From contig NC_059347.1 of the NCBI RefSeq assembly GCF_019703515.2, positions 23,055,501 through 23,119,500 of the forward strand: DNA of 64,000 nucleotides, written 5' to 3'. The position numbers were made by a program, and so were the translations under genes. Positions 42,561 through 55,204 of this stretch are shown here, piece by piece. Source of the DNA: Myxocyprinus asiaticus (lineage: Eukaryota > Chordata > Actinopteri > Cypriniformes > Catostomidae). Below the pieces are notes generated by a model that worked only from the letters and a program-made list of their open reading frames with translations, did not search any database and was not told the origin of the DNA. Position 1 is the stretch's first letter; each line of letters opens with the position of its first letter.

Positions 42561-43943
42561 AATAAAAGTGTCACCAGAATGACTTCTACTTGCCTCGTCA
42601 TATTTGGATCCGTTGTTACAGTTCTGTTGTGTTGTTGATGTTTTTTTTTATGGAGGCTACCATGGGTAACCCATTTTCTTAAATCAGTCAGAGTCACTGA
42701 CTGAATGATATGGTGGGCAATTTTTTTTTCTAATTAAGAAGAGCACTGAGCACAGTTAATTGGCCAGACAGCGTAACTCCCACTCCTAAATTTAACCTGA
42801 TATGGTGATAGGGATTCAGCACGTTCAGTCACTCACCACAAAGTGAGTTTAAGGATTAATTTGCTTTATTTATTTATTTGACTATGTAGTTGCATATTTA
42901 GGCTGTCAATCAGAAGTAAAACACATTTAAAAGATAATAACTAAATTATAAAAAATGGTTCAAGTACAACTGTAAATTTGTTTATTGACTTTCAATAGGC
43001 CCTTTGCTCTTACTGGAAAGAGAGTATGAGATGTTGCAGGTTTACCTGCCATAGATCACATGTTCCGTTGCTTTGATAAGTGTATTGTCTTGGCTTAGTG
43101 AATCTTGCCTCTACAAACTTGCCTCTTCTGTCAAAGGAGCCCTGATCAGACATGACCTTCCCTCTTTGCTGACTTTACATGGCCTCAATGCCGTTGTCTC
43201 AGAGTAGCTTTAGAGGAACTGAAGACTGTCATCCTGTCAATGAGTTGGTGATCCTGGTGCTCCGCAGAGGTGCTACAGATCCCCCAGAGACCTGAGCCCT
43301 GACTGATATAGGGGCCATGGTGCCACTCTGGCCCCTGGGCAGATGGTCAGCCAGTTACCTGAAAGCCGAGGGCACCTGGGTCTTTCATTGGCATTCAGTG
43401 CCCACGTTCATACTCAGAGGTGGGTAAGAAGGACAAGAAGGAAAGATGAAGGTTGCTCAGACATTGATGACGAGAAGAAGGTCTGTCACCACATCTGCCC
43501 TTCCGCAACCTCTCTGGTTGAGCACCATGCACTAATTAATAAGTGTGTGCACTGCTATTGAACACAATACCTCTCTGGGGCCAGCTTCTGGACCATTTGG
43601 ATCCTCAAAGAATGAACAAAAGTTAAATAAATTGATGTTCCATGCATATGTATGCATATACTATAACGTGTACAGTATATGACATATGCATGACACCTGC
43701 TGTATATGTTTATAACTTACAGAATGTGTATTGTTATCTTAACTTTAGCTATTACTTTGCTTTCTCTGTGTTATGTTTAATGTTATCATGCAGGTTCTCT
43801 TCTGTGCTCTGCTGAGGATGCCTTGATGTGACAGGCAGCTATGTTAGCCCAAGTTGATTTTGACAGAACACAAAGAAAAGAAGACCGGAAAGAAATGCAC
43901 ACTGAATTCCTCTTCAGAACGAAAGTCTCAGAAATGATGTCTC

Positions 43944-43945
<2 letters not shown>
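42561..43945. other. Non-coding DNA, no gene recognised
   Basis: No coding frame with domain content. The stretch 43130-43560 reads GC-richer and slightly protein-like, but all frames are broken within 75 codons. It may be another old element. Confidence 0.4.
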
Positions 43946-43986
<41 letters not shown>

Positions 43987-44083
43987 TCATTGCTTCCATC
44001 CATCCTTCCTACTTACTTCCTTTCTTTTTTCTTTCTGTCTTTCTTTGCTTCTTTTATCCTATCCATCCATCCAAACTTCCTGA

Positions 44084-44118
<35 letters not shown>

Positions 44119-44306
44119 TCCATCCATCCATGCATCCATCCTTCCTTCCTTCCTTCCTTCCTTCCTTCCTTTGCTTCTTTCCTCCTATCCATCCATCCAT
44201 CCAAACTTCCTTCCTTCCTTCCTTCCTCTTTCTTTCTTTTTTCTTTCTTTCTTTCCTCCTTTCCATCCATCCATCCAAACTTAATTTCCTTCCTTCCTTC
44301 CTAAAC
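43946..44306. repeat. Long polypyrimidine CTTT/CCTT/CATC tract
   Basis: Some 360 bp of nearly pure pyrimidine on the + strand: TTTC units (43946-43988), then CATC/CTTC units, another TTTC block (44090-44119), CCTT units (44141-44170) and further blocks to 44306. The frames rich in Phe/Leu/Ser or Lys/Glu/Arg that cover it are artefacts. Confidence 0.97.
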
Positions 44307-45489
44307 TCATCACTAATTACTATTAGTACATTTTGATGGAACAAAAGATAGTGATATGTGTTATGTGTGCTGTGCAGTGTTTTATTAGTATTTTGTATCA
44401 TAGCTGTTACTGTATTGATTTTAGCATGGCTGAGCCACTGTATTGGCTGATCAACATCCACACCCAGAACTATCTTATTTAATAATATTTCAACCCCTCT
44501 GAGTCTCCAATCTTGATAAATTATTTGAATCAATGCCTTCATTGGATGGGAAAATTCACCTGCTGTAAATCACATCTATTTTGTTTCTCTGCTTTGTAAT
44601 ACAGTAGCTGTTATACTTGGGTTGTCATTATGGAAAGGCATTTCCACCTCTGACTCGTATTACTGTATTCCTCGTCTACTGGCAACCAATGGTGTGATTG
44701 TTTGTTGCAATTTTTGTGATACCCAGTGACAATGTTATGAAAGACCATTTGGAGATGAGTGATGCTTCTTGTCATTCCCTCTATCTCTTTCTGCCATCCT
44801 CTCATTCATCTCATGTCTGTTTTGAACTTGGGTGCTCTCATTGGAATGGGAGCAGATCTAATTAGAGAGTGGGCTGCCTGATTTGGAGGCATCTCTTTAG
44901 CCTCTACATTGGCTCTCTTTGACCTGATGCTTTCTCAGGCAATCCATCATTCAGTGCTGCCTGTCCAGATCAGCTCTGGCCCTCCTCACAACCACACACA
45001 CAACCCAGACTCAATGTCAGGCCATGTACTACTTGATGGAGTGAACTGTTTGAAGACTTCCTCTCTTGCTCCCTGTCTTTTCCAGGAAACTCTACTACCT
45101 GCTGGCTTCACGCCCACAGCTCTTGCCCTCTTCTGGTTTGAGAGAGGTCGGAATGCCTGTTGTTTTTGACTAGCTCTGCCAGTTTCCTCAGGTTACTGCC
45201 CCCAACTGTGAGCATCAGCCCTCCACATCACAAAAACCAGGAGAGGGCACGAGCAAAGGCAACTGCCTTCTTCCTCTGTACCTTATTCTGGCCAGAAATG
45301 TCTTGAGGGCTTTTCAGACTGAACATGTTCTTGTGCTAAAAAATGCTTGAAGCAGTGCAACGAATATAACAAAATGCAGGTGTATTGAGACAGGCTTTTA
45401 AAAGTTGAATTTCGTTTAACTTGACACAGAGTCGAAAAGCATGCTACTGCATCACATTGCATAATTGAAATGCGATCTTTTTGTGATTA
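44307..45489. other. Non-coding DNA, no gene recognised
   Basis: No coding or mobile-element signal I can support between the pyrimidine tract and the 3' end of L1 copy B. Confidence 0.45.
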
Positions 45490-45657
45490 AAATGTTTTGA
45501 TTGATTCACACATCAAACAAGAAAAGCAAAACATATATACACAGAATCAACATTTAACCCCCACTACCACCCCTCCCCCTCCCAATCCCCAACCCCATCC
45601 CGACCCTCAACAAACACCCCTGTGGTCACACGAGCACATATACACACACAAAAAAAT

Positions 45658-45658
<1 letters not shown>

Positions 45659-45722
<64 letters not shown>
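45659..45722. repeat. (AT)n microsatellite in L1 3' region
   Basis: About 31 AT units between the C-rich L1 3' UTR and the C-terminal ORF2 sequence. Confidence 0.95.
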
Positions 45723-45726
<4 letters not shown>

Positions 45727-48424
45727 ATAATCACACACATTAATAACTACACCTCTCTCTCCACTGCCCCACCTCGAGAGCCCTCCAAGAACACCAGATA
45801 TTTGCCCCATTTCCCAACAAACAATCCAAATTCCCTAGCCTTCTAGATGACCCTTCTTCGAAAGCCGCCAACCTGGCCATCTCCAAGCACCACTCCTGAA
45901 ATGGGGGCGCTCCAGCCAACTTCCATCCCTTTAAAACAACTTGTCTGGCGATCATAACACTAAGGACCCCATTTTTTATATGTTTATTCCCTATATTGAT
46001 GACTGCCCCATCGCCTAAAATATAGAGTCTGGAGCACAATGCAATTTGAGTGCCCAATATGTCACACATAAAACTCTGAACCATCAACCAAAATTCTTGG
46101 ATCTTAACACACCACCAAAAAACATGGGTTGTGTCTCCATCTTCTGATTGGCATCACCAGCAGGTGGGTGTATCTTTAAGACCAAGCCTATACAATCTAG
46201 AGGGGGTCCAATAAAATCGATGTAAAATCTTGAATTGCATAAGGCAAACCCTTGCATCTCTAGATGCAGACTTGATGTTTTTTTAGAATCCGAGCCCACA
46301 CTCCCTCCTCCAATACCAAGTTTAAATATTTCTCCCATAATCTCTTGACAGAAGTTAAAGCTCCATCACCCAGACTCTGAATTAGCAGGGAGTAATACAC
46401 TGATGCCTCATGGCCTTTTCCAAAAGCAGTAATCACCACTACCAGAGTATCTGCTGCTTTAGGGGGGTGTATGCTACTCCCAAAAATAGTACAGAGCAGG
46501 TGGCATAGCTGTAAATACCTAAAGAACTGAGATCTGGGAATCCCAAAATGTTTAACCAAATTTTCAAAGGATCTCAACACTCCACTCCCATATAGGTCAC
46601 CGAGTGTATTAACCTTCCTCACAATCCACTCTGACCAGCAGAAAGGGGACTATTAATACATAATTTTGGGTTCAGCCATATGCTTGAGGCAACATTTAAA
46701 TAAATGTCTGAATTAAACACTCTGGACACTTTTGTCCATACCGAGTGCAAATGTGAGATAACAGGGTGTAACTTAACTTCTACTATTAGTTTGATAGAAA
46801 GGCTTTGCAATGGCGAAATAGGAGCAAGAACTTCCTGTTCAATACAAAACCAGGGATGGGCTCTCTCAGGTGGAAGCAACCAATGAGCCAAATGTCTGAA
46901 ACTGAATGCATAATAATAAAAAAATATCTTGGGTAGGCCTAGCCCACCTTTGTCAATCAGCCTATGCAACTTACTGAAATATAATTTGAGACGTTTACCA
47001 TTCCAAATGAAGGACTTCACTATGCTATCAAATTGCTTGAAATAAGAGAGGGGGACATCTATAGGGAGAGACTGTAGCAGGTAGTTGAATTTTGGAATAC
47101 AGTAAGTTTTAATAACATTAACCTTCCCAATCATAGACAAATGTAATGAAGCCCACCTGCCCACATTGCATGAAAACCTTTTTATTAAAGGGTCAAAATT
47201 AACTAACTAAATCACACAAATTTGCTGGGAATAAAATACCCAAATACTTAATGGCCTGTTTGGGCCACTGGAGGGCCCCGGCTGAAAAGCCATTACCAGG
47301 CAGTACGCTGTCAGAGCCAAAGCTTCGGATTTAGACCAATTAACTGTGTATCCCCACCTGATCTATATGTATAAGAGATGTCATAACTTTACTTAATCGG
47401 TTAGCCACATTGTTTTTTTACAATATTTTAACATCTAGCTGGATCAGGGAAATTGGACGGTAACTCTTACACTCACTTGGATCTTTGTCCTTTTTAAGAA
47501 TCAGACTGATCCGGGATTGCATCATGGTTGGAGGAAGCTTTCCATTTTTTAATGATTCTGTATAAACTTCTAGCAAAAGTGAAGCCAGTTCTGTAGCATA
47601 AGATCTAAAGAAATCAGCAGCAAAGCCATCTGGCCCCGGAGCCTTGCTTGTAGGCAAGGACTTAATTACCTTGCCAAGCTCCTCCAAGGTTATCTCAGAA
47701 TCAAAAGAATTTTTATGCTCAGCCATCAGTTTAGGAAGTTCTAATGGTTCCACAAAGTTTCCTTATATCTTCATCAGTAGACGAAGACATGGAACTATAG
47801 AGATCAAGATAGAATTCTTTAAAAGCATTATTAAAATCAATAGCTGTGGTAAATATTTTACCACCAACAGATTTCACTGAGGGAATGGTAGAAAAAGATT
47901 CTCTCTGTTTTATATATCTAGCCAGAAATTTTCCTGCCTTGTCCCCCAACTCAAAGTATGACTGTCTTGCCCTGAATAGCCAAAACTCCACCTTCCATGA
48001 CAAAATAGTATTATATCTGTATTTCAATCGGGTCAATTTTCTGAGGCCATCAGACAACATTCGGCGCTTCAGCTCTGCCTCTGCACTTTTAATAATCTCT
48101 TCCAAGTCCACGAGTTCTCATGCTTTGGATTTTTTGGTGAATGAGGCATACGGTATGATCCGGCCCTTAAGAACTGCCTTAAGTGCCTCCAAAGCCACGC
48201 CCACAGAGGATACTAAGGACCAGTTGGTCTCCATATAAACATTGATTTCAGCCTTTAACATTTGTTGGAATTCTGGATTTTGCAAAAGGGATACATTAAA
48301 GCACCAACTATATGATTTCCTTTTCTCCATATGTGGCAACACCTATAAACTCACCAGGGTGTGATCTGAGACTTAAATGTTTCCAATTGAGCAATCAACA
48401 ACAGATGAATTGAGGGACTTAGAT

Positions 48425-48427
<3 letters not shown>

Positions 48428-48490
<63 letters not shown>
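48428..48490. repeat. (AT)n microsatellite inside L1 copy B
   Basis: About 31 AT units, at the same place as the A-run/(TA)n of copy A at 12025-12081. Confidence 0.95.
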
Positions 48491-48493
<3 letters not shown>

Positions 48494-49350
48494 AATAAAT
48501 CTTATAGACTGATGAAAAAATGTACAGTCCTTACCAGATGGGTTCAAAAGTCTCCAAATATCTGTAAGACCAAGATTTTTACACATCCTGGGAAGCGTAA
48601 GTGTTGCTCTAGGGGACTTACATACTTTTTCTTCACTTCACAGTCCTATCAAGGACTGAGTCCATCAAAAGATTAAAGTCTCCTCCCAATATTTTATCAT
48701 GAGGGGCGCCAGCGGCTTGCAACATTCCTTCAAGATCTATAAAAAAGCCCTGATCATCAATGTTAGGTGTGTATATATTAGCCAAAATAAGACTTTGCTC
48801 CTGAATTTCTGCTAAAACAATAATTACGCTTCCTAATTTATCTTTAATCTGTTTGAGACATTTGAATTGTAGATGCTTACTTATCAGTGTAATGACTCCT
48901 CTGCTCTTACTTGAGCAGGCACTAAAGAAAACATGTCCACCCCATATCTTCCCAAATTTTTATTTCACTGGCTACAGTTCTCCAAGTCCTCCAACTTCTC
49001 CCAGATATGCTCCAAATCCACCTTGGTCGCTAGCGGATTAGCAGATAATTCCCTCTCCGATGACTCCAGATAATCGATCCATTTCTCGTCATCCCCAACT
49101 CTTGTAACCACCTCGTCTTCATGGCAGTGATCGATCGACGTATTACAGCAAGATCCTCCAAGTCAGCAACGACCTTCGTCAGCATTGCTGACATGTTCAA
49201 CATTTCTCGCTGAATTTCTCTCTTCTCTGACCCAATCGACTCCCGGGCTCGGGACCTCCGGGGGGGTGTCAGCTTGAGCACGTAAGTGTCTTTTAATGTC
49301 TCCAGAGCCCGAGGATTTTGAATTCTTTGACATATTGTCCTCCTAGAACA

Positions 49351-50640
49351 GTTATGGAACAGAGTGTATCGAATCTCACCGGTTTATGATATTAATAGTG
49401 TTAAAACTAGCAAAGTGTGCAGAACTTGCTTGTCACTTGACCAAAATGCAAACTTTTTAGTTACTGATGCCATTGTAAAAATTCACCATTTATAGTTAGC
49501 TATGATTAATTTAATCCATTAGTGAAAGTGTCCAATAACAGTATGGTTACTGAGAGTAAGCAAATAGTATTCGGCTGGTCATGTGATCCTAACATGGCAG
49601 CCCTCATGTGGGGGACCCTCTCCATGTAGAATAAAAAACCTTTTATAAGGTTACTGATATGACTGTAGTATTCATCTCATGTGAGTGCTCATGATTTCAT
49701 ACATACTGTATGTTTCAAAATTTCTATTCATTTATTTAGTACAACTTTTTTAAAGAGAAAAAAAAAATACTGAGTGCACCTTTAACAAATACAGATTGCC
49801 ACTTGTGTCTATCTGCTGTGGATGTATAGGAAGAGATGCAAAGACGGTGACAGTGAGGTGCTTTCTAGAAGACAGTTTCTGCAGAGACAAGCAAAGAAGA
49901 CAATTTCTGCAAGCAAGAATGAAATAATACATTCAAGGCTGACTATAACCAGCAAATTTTTCATCACTAATAGTAGTTCACTTCCACATGTTAGAACTGG
50001 ACTGTGTTCATGCCAATCATGAATGTGCCATTTAAATCCAAATTTGACAAACATTTGACAAACATGCTGCTTCCAAAACTTCATGTACCATGAAATCAAT
50101 CCCTTTCTGCCAAATTACTGAAAATAATGACCCTCTATCAGACATTGTTGCATACATTTTTACTCCACTGACAGTTAGGTTTAGGGTTGGGGTTTGGGTT
50201 AAGGCATATGGCTAATATAATACACATTCATGTTGAATGTTTTATATAATTTACAACTAAAAATACAACTCATTATGGTGCCATTCTGTGGACATTTCAC
50301 CCAGAAACCGGAGCACACATGTGCCCATAAATGTTCAGCAACACTTCCAGCTTCGGCCACTGGAGGCAGTGATTCAAAATTAGGGTTGCATAGACCGATT
50401 ACAGTTGAAGAACTTCAACCTACTGTTGCCGAATTCACAGTGAGATTAGACCATATATCTCCTTTCAAGTGAGAACTGTTGTGCAATTAAAAAATGCATC
50501 TGACAAACTTTAAAAGGTAATTAATAACACAACGTTTATCATAGAAACTCATACATTCAAAAACAAAAAGTGTTTCCAAAATGAAAAGTGAATGGATGTG
50601 CTTTCTTTAAATTTTAATCTTATGAGAGAAAAGAGAATGC
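49351..50640. other. Non-coding DNA, no gene recognised
   Basis: Contains 'ttagggttggggtttgggttaa'-type G-rich sequence near 50179-50201, which resembles degenerate telomere units but is short. The rest is unassigned. Confidence 0.4.
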
Positions 50641-51540
50641 TTAAAGGGATAGAAAATTCTCTCATCATTCACTCACCCTCATGATATCCCAGGTGTATAT
50701 GGCTTTATTTCTTCAGAAGAACACATTTGAAGAAAAATAGAAAAATACCTTAGCTCAGTACTGTAGGTCCTTAAAATACAAGTGGATGTTGATCCAACAT
50801 TTGAAGCTCCAAAAATCACAGACAGTCAGCATAAACATCATCCATATGACTACAGCGGTTAAATTAATGTCTTCTATGGCAACACAATCACTTTTGGTGT
50901 GAAAAAGATAATTATTTTAGTACTTTTTAGCTATAATCCATCGCTTCACGAGGGCGCCGAGTTCACATGGTCTCTCGTGTGATGTATTCACGTTGCCATG
51001 TCACGGACGTAATCTCACATTCTTCTCTCAGTTGAGACATCCAGGATAAGCATACAAATGCACTGTTGTGAGTAAAGAAACAAATAAAACAGGTCTAAAC
51101 CAAAACCAACGAAGCTTCTGTACAGCGTTCCTCCTACTCGTAAACAGCACTGCTCTTCCGGTTTTGTCACATGTGTGTTAGTTCTCGCGTGTCTCACATG
51201 CAGACACGATTACGTCACACGAGCATAAAGCTGCTGACTGGAAGTGATGGTTTGGATTTAAAAAGTATTGAAATACTGATCTTTTTTGCATAAAAAGCAA
51301 TCGCGTCACTTTAGAAGACATTAATTTAACAGCTGGTGTCGTATGGTTGACGTTTATGCTGTCTGTTCTTTTTGGAGCTTCAAAAGTTAGATCACCATCC
51401 ACTTGCATTTTAAGGACCAACTGAGCAACTATATTTTTCTGTTTATCTTCAAATGTCTTCTGCTGAAGAAATAAACTCATACACATCTGGGATGGCATGA
51501 GGGTGAGTAAATGATGAGTAAATGATTCCTAGAGGAGGAA
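50641..51540. mobile_element. Large fold-back repeat (about 0.9 kb)
   Basis: Inverted arms: CTTAAAGGGATAGAAAATTC, 'ctcaccctcatgatatccca' and 'aaatacaagtggatgttgatc' at 50643-50797 pair with 'atcaccatccacttgcattt', 'atctgggatggcatgagggtgag' and 'tgattcct' at 51390-51530. The centre (about 50930-51230) holds restriction-like 'tcacgtgtgt' and 'ttcacacggg'-type sequence from a further possible insertion. The same end family occurs at 20501, 26878 and 53660. Confidence 0.75.
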
Positions 51541-53655
51541 TTTCTGATTATATGCAATGTAACTGACAAACAAGCACATTCGCAAACTAGCCCTCGCTTC
51601 CTAGTTTACAAAAGTAGTCATTCTCAATGGACGAGCATGCCACCATAGAAGACAAGACAGCATGTTTGTTTAAAGCAGACGGCCAATAAAAAGGACCAGC
51701 TTAGCAGTGAGCAAACGTCAGTTCAGTTTTAGCCTTTCATTGGCATTGGACATCAGTGACAGCCCCAATCAAAGAACGGCGTCACAAATGAAGCTGTCAA
51801 AATGGCTGGCAGCTAAGTCAGGCAGCATAGAGGGGAAGAAACAAAACACTTTTCATTTGCTTTCAAGTACTTTAGGCCAGCGATGAAGTCTCCATAAACA
51901 GACAAAAAAGATGGCTAAAACGTGTTAGCACGGCGTGATGTGATGAATTATAAATGTGTGCGGAGGATTATAAAAACAATGAGCAAAGGCAAGCGGAATC
52001 CCTTGCCTGGCTCCCTCAACCTCGGGCAGATAGACTAATTAACACTTTCGACATGAATGTATGATCTCATTATAGCTCCAATGCTTACATAACGCACTAG
52101 CAAAGCAGCATTGCACCATTGTTGCAAGCGCGTGCGAAGCATAACATTGTTTAGTATATTTGTTGTTTAAAGTTGCGATTTACTTATGTAAACATTTACG
52201 AAACCGAAAAGTTGTGTTTGGATATGCCATATTGTATATTCCGGGAATTAGTTATGCATTGTTCTTCGCCTAATTTTCTGATAATGGGCAATTATCTGGT
52301 CTTTTTTCAGTAATTAGGAGATAAATATCATCAATCATTGTCTATTAAAGTTGATGAGCTGCTTGCATGAAATGGAACGTTTATGTGCCTAATGAGTGTG
52401 CCCTTTTCCTCTTTTCGTATCATTCTAAACACTCGTTTGCCGACACAAAGTATGCATGGCTAGGCTCCTCTGTTGTGCAGTAATTCGCAAACTTGTTGGT
52501 TGTGACATCCCTCTATGATAATGTCTTACAGAGAGAGAGAGAAAGAACTGCTCTCTAGACATAGAATTAGAGTGAATTAAGTCATCTCCTTTAATACATT
52601 CACAAAACAAGCAAAAGAAAAGCTTGGAGTGAGGCCTATACATTCCCCGCTGCTATCCTCCTTTAGGCAGCATCTCCTCCTCTGTTTCTTGCACTCTCTG
52701 TCTGTCTCATTCCCTCTCTTACTGTCTTTCTCTGAATGTGTGGGAACTACAAGGCTCGCTCCTATTTAGTCCCTCACAGAATGGATCGGCTTTGATTTCT
52801 AAGGCTGTAGAAGTGTCCCATTGTTATGATGTCACTACAGCTCAAAAAGAATGACCTCTAGAACCTATGGATTCAAGGCTGTTTCGTCACCCATTTTTGA
52901 CAAGTATAGCTGCCTTTGTCCTCCCACTAGGGGGTATCCAAGCCGTTTGGAATAGATTTCGAAGGACTTATGGCTTAAGACTTGCAACTTTGTTTGTTGC
53001 TGTTATCTCTCGATTTTTTGCAGCACCTCTTGACTCAGGCTTAATTTTACTCTTTTTCTTTCATTAGCACTCTCTCTCGCTCACACTTATGTTCTTTCTC
53101 CCTTTCTCTCTGCCACAATCTATCAGTCTTTATCTCTTTTCTCTCTTCATCTGTCCGTCTCGATCTCCCCCATGCCGTCCTTTCATTTTGCTAAAGCTAA
53201 GGAAATTGTGAATACCGCCAGATGTCGCAAATACATCATCATAAGGTAGAGGACTGGTGAAAATAAATCAAGACACGTATGCAGTGGGGGATGTGAGGCT
53301 GGTGCTTCCCTTAGAGTGTGATTGTGTGTGTGTTTGGGTAACAGAGAGAGAGAGACAGAGAGAAAGAAGGGAGAAAAGGGCAGCAGAGGTCATTGGATTG
53401 TCCCTCAGATGTTTGATATTTTATGTATGGGAAAAGTGAGAATGAATATGACAGAAGACACAATCTGCCACCTCAGCAGAGCAAAAAAAGAAAAATGCAA
53501 CACAGAAAATAAGGTGGAGCACCTCCGTTTAGATCTAACAAAGCGGCTGAAGATCTGCATGATCATAGCCATTGTGTAAAGAATCCATATTTGCCTAAGC
53601 AAAATGACTAGGAAATCTGAATAATGCTAAAAACCTCCACCCCTACATTTCTAGG
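51541..53655. other. Mostly repeat-free non-coding DNA; conserved-element candidate at 51880-52420
   Basis: No protein signal. The stretch 51880-52420 has no recognisable repeat and contains many AT-core motifs ('tagactaattaacac', 'gcctaattttctgataatg', 'cagtaattaggagataa', 'gcctaatgagtg'), as enhancers near developmental genes often do. Conservation itself cannot be seen in one sequence. A (GA)n tract lies near 53345-53370. Confidence 0.4.
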
Positions 53656-53930
53656 TCTTCTTTAAAAGAATAGGTCATGCCAATATGAAAATTCTGTCAT
53701 CATTTACTCACCCTTGTGTTTTCTCAAACCCATATGACATTCTTTCTTCTGTGGAACACAAAAGGAGATGTTAGGCAGAATGACAGCCTCAGTCACCATT
53801 CACTTTCATTTAATCTTTTTTTTTTCCCATTCTAATAATGAAGTGAATGGTGACTGAGGCTGTCATTCTGCCTAACATCTCTTTTTGTGTTCCACAGAAG
53901 AAAGAAAGTCATACGGGTCTGGGAGGGTGG
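53656..53930. repeat. Near-perfect hairpin repeat
   Basis: Arms 53731-53805 and 53840-53914 are inverse copies with about three mismatches in 75 bp, separated by a 34-bp T-rich loop. Outer sequence begins TTTAAAAGAATAGGTCATGCC. This is the uninterrupted form of the repeat that is split at 20501-23563. Confidence 0.9.
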
Positions 53931-54040
53931 GATCTTTTGACTTGGGCCACAAGGCAATCACCCAGGACACCCTAGCAACCACATAGTAACGTGATATAAA
54001 CCACTCAGAACACATTAGCAACTGCATAGCAACACTAAGC
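53931..54040. repeat. Short-unit 'ccctagcaaccac' repeat
   Basis: Imperfect units such as ACCCTAGCAACCACATAG and CATTAGCAACTGCATAGC. The same kind of sequence is at 2815-2880 and, inverted, at 61465-61590. Confidence 0.7.
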
Positions 54041-55204
54041 ACTGTCTCTCAAAAATAAGACACAAACATCGCTGTCTTTGGCGCAGAAGCACTGCACACA
54101 CAAAAACACACATTCCTGCCGAAATGAAACAAAGTGAAATGGGCTGTGAGAAAGGCTTTGTTTGCAGTTGAAGGAGAGCGAGACAGACGCGCTCTCAGAT
54201 CCACGCTGAGTCGAGCGAGAGGAGGAGATTCCCCAGGGTGGCGCTATCCCAACAACGCTTATCCTGCGGGGGGAAAAGTTTACAGCCAGCCCTGCCGTTT
54301 GTAGTGCCACGACAGAGGCTCTGTGACAGTCTGCATAAAACGGGCCAGATCTGAGCAGATGCCTCCAACCGGGAAAAAAACCCCCAAAAAAACTACTGAA
54401 GCACGATTGAACGAACGCTATGGAGACATCAGAGCAAAGCCCCCTAAATACCTTATTTATGCATCCGCTTTGTATCCATGACAACAAGAAAACAAAACGA
54501 TACATCAGCATAATGCCTCCTCTTATCATATGGAGGCTTGTCTTCTTTTTACTTTTCCACATCACAAATCTGGTCTGTTTTTGTTTTTTTTTCTTCTTCT
54601 TTTTCTTTGGTTCCTCTGAGCTCATTGAAGATGGATGGTCCTGATCTGGCTTTGATATAGCAAGAGAACACCTTTTTCCTCTGTCAGCAGTGTGGCTGAC
54701 CATCTCCAACCAGTTTTTTTCTAGTATCACCCCATCAGATACTAGAAAACATCTTCACTCGAGTGCTTTCAAAGCCAGCAGGTAAAAGGAGAGAGCTAAT
54801 TCTAGGCTCTTTTGAACTCCTCAAAGTGCCTTCACTATTTTTCGCCATCAGAGAAAATTGTGGAATGCATCAAATAGATCTCTCAGAACAAAGTGCAAAC
54901 ATATGTGCAATATGTCTTTATATTATGAGTGTATACTTCACTGTTGTATCATTTCAGCATGGATATAGATGGATTTGTGATATTGACCAGTGAACAATTA
55001 GATGAATGCAGATGCAAGCTTTTGTCTCAGACTAGCTTGCTAGTGTCGGCAGGAATCTGAAGAGACGCCATATTGACGAGTCTCTTTCTCTCGATTTGGG
55101 GCAGAGTCCACTCAGCTGTCAATCACAGAGACACAAAAGAGCTAGTCAGATAATAGCTGTGATCTCAAGCTTTGATGACATCATTTAAACTAAAGCCATA
55201 TAGG
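54041..55204. other. Non-coding DNA, no gene recognised
   Basis: The 231-codon minus-strand frame (54035-54730) contains a poly-Lys run from a T-tract, has no domain and no splice sites, and is treated as chance. Confidence 0.45.

Larger units (their letters stand above)
45490..49350 (-). mobile_element. L1 (Tx1-like) LINE, copy B, internally deleted
   Basis: Minus-strand order: ORF1 N-terminal part (49281-48970, coiled coil with REIQREMLNMSAMLTKVVA); endonuclease remnant (about 48970-48520); linker (48342-47731, VEFWLFRARQSYFELGDKAG); RT N-terminal part (47753-47418, TSKAPGPDGFAADFF and KSYRPISLIQLDVKIL); post-RT region (47164-46619, CIPKFNYLLQSLPIDVPLSY and SFIWNGKR); C-terminal region (46338-45740). 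Two large parts are missing compared with L1 expectation and with copy A: the ORF1 RNA-binding part with the start of the endonuclease (junction near 48975), and the RT catalytic core (junction near 47355). C-rich 3' UTR and an (AT)n tract (45661-45722) end it. Confidence 0.88.

Noticed and set aside
44013..44542. Lys/Glu/Arg-rich 162-codon frame that looks like a charged coiled coil
   Set aside because: Translation of the complementary strand of the CTTT/CCTT tract.
54035..54730. Longest open frame in the window (231 codons, minus strand)
   Set aside because: Contains a poly-Lys run from a T-tract, no domain or homology I recognise, and no splice-site context; base pattern is like the surrounding non-coding DNA.
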